A stretch of 6,522 nucleotides of DNA from contig JBDTVG010000271.1 of NCBI GenBank assembly GCA_040007395.1, positions 1 to 6,522 of the forward strand. Direction: 5' to 3'. This DNA is from DATGFK01 sp040007395. GTDB taxonomy: Bacteria > Chloroflexota > Anaerolineae > Aggregatilineales > UBA2796. Below the pieces are notes generated by a model that was not told where the DNA came from, made no database searches, and saw only the letters and a program-made list of their open reading frames with translations. Each line of letters opens with the position of its first letter. Positions within the stretch are counted from its first letter, which is position 1. Positions 6,047 to 6,522 of the stretch are shown in pieces. Made by a program: the position numbers and the translations under genes.

Positions 6047-6457
6047 ATGGAAAGCAACTTTATTTATCGTTTCTTCAAAGGTACTTGGGGAATATATGTA
6101 AGTTTAACTGCCGAAATTACCCCGTATTCCAACGTTGAAGAAAAGCCTATCGAAACAATCAGGGGCGTATATTTGGACATCAAAGCAAAATTGCCAATAG
6201 TCGAGCATCAGTACTTGATATTAGGCATTGCCCTTGTAAAAAATCAACTTGAGGAATGGGTCAATAAAAATTACCCTATCATAATAAAGGTTGTAAAGTT
6301 AGATATTGTCCTCACTGATTATCAAGAAGAAGGGCTAGCATGTGCTTTAGCTGGATGGATAGCACGCGAACTTAATTTAGAGTATTCAGAGCCAGTGGTT
6401 TACTTTAGCAAAGAAGAAAATCGTTACATTTTCCCCTTCAGTGATTTGAGCCTGTAA
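6047..6457 (+). CDS. Unrecognised 136-residue protein, AT-rich orphan gene
   Basis: The ATG is preceded by GGAG (6034-6037) with a 9-nt spacer and the frame ends in TAA. I do not recognise the family. The protein has no signal peptide or membrane helix and looks like a soluble alpha/beta domain. There are strand-like segments GIYVSLTAEI (15-24), YLILGIALV (56-64) and PIIIKVVKLDIVLT (77-90), then an acidic and helical motif DYQEEGLACALAGWIARELN (91-110) and a strand-like end (VVYFSKEENRYIFPF, 118-132). This arrangement resembles many small stand-alone or immunity-type proteins, but no toxin gene is adjacent and I assign no function. GC by direct count is 152 of 411 (37%), far below rpoC, which suggests recent acquisition. 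It sits alone between two near-identical intrinsic terminators, so it is probably a single-gene unit. Confidence 0.8.
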   Translation: MESNFIYRFFKGTWGIYVSLTAEITPYSNVEEKPIETIRGVYLDIKAKLPIVEHQYLILGIALVKNQLEEWVNKNYPIIIKVVKLDIVLTDYQEEGLACALAGWIARELNLEYSEPVVYFSKEENRYIFPFSDLSL

Positions 6458-6485
6458 TATACATGTAGTCCACAACGGCTGTAAA

Positions 6486-6522
6486 AAAGGCGCGGGATCT
6501 TGTGACAAGATCCCGCGCCTTT
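6486..6522 (+). terminator. Intrinsic terminator of the orphan gene, cut by the window edge
   Basis: A 17-bp perfect stem is visible (6486-6502 with 6506-6522), with the loop TGA. Its core CGCGGGATCT-N7-AGATCCCGCG is the same as in the rpoC terminator; only 3 of the 7 central bases differ. The T-run is cut off by the end of the window, but three T are visible and six A on the left (6483-6488) suggest more follow. It begins 28 nt after the TAA. Confidence 0.87.

Overview
The window is dominated by one housekeeping gene, rpoC, encoding the beta-prime subunit of bacterial RNA polymerase (1538 residues, 1135-5751, plus strand). It is flanked by two small accessory genes of lower GC. The beta-prime sequence has the Gram-positive/Chloroflexota style of core, with no large insertion in the trigger loop. 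It also carries a long coiled-coil insertion in the N-terminal clamp and several unusual substitutions in catalytic elements. Together these suggest a member of the Chloroflexota (Anaerolineae-like). That placement is an inference from remembered family sequences, not a computed phylogeny.

Layout. Positions 1-166 contain no convincing gene but hold a short palindrome, a GC-rich hairpin (74-97) and a 9-bp inverted repeat (106-165) next to the next stop codon. At 167-592 on the minus strand is a 141-residue protein resembling the STAS/SEC14-type (SpoIIAA-like) small domain family. It has a clear Shine-Dalgarno and a promoter with a perfect -10 box. Positions 653-901 separate this gene from the rpoC promoter and contain only a short stretch that looks weakly coding. 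A near-ideal sigma-70-type promoter (TTGACA, 16 nt, TATAAT, 902-929) then opens a leader of about 200 nt with nested inverted repeats. This leads to AGGAGG and the GTG start of rpoC.

rpoC ends with two in-frame stops and a strong 17-bp intrinsic terminator (5780-5820). Next come a 227-nt AT-rich intergenic region and an unrecognised 136-residue gene (6047-6457, about 37% GC against roughly the mid-50s for rpoC). The window closes on a second intrinsic terminator whose 27-nt core differs from the first at only three positions.

How it fits together: rpoC is monocistronic here. It has its own promoter, leader and terminator, its upstream neighbour is divergent, and no rpoB lies immediately before it. 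This departs from the usual rpoB-rpoC operon. The two small genes appear to be independent single-gene units, and nothing in the sequence ties them functionally to transcription. I see no CRISPR array, transposase, tRNA or rRNA. The points most worth following up are the stand-alone rpoC with its structured leader, the lineage-specific changes in the beta-prime active-site region, and the pair of near-identical terminators bracketing an AT-rich orphan gene.
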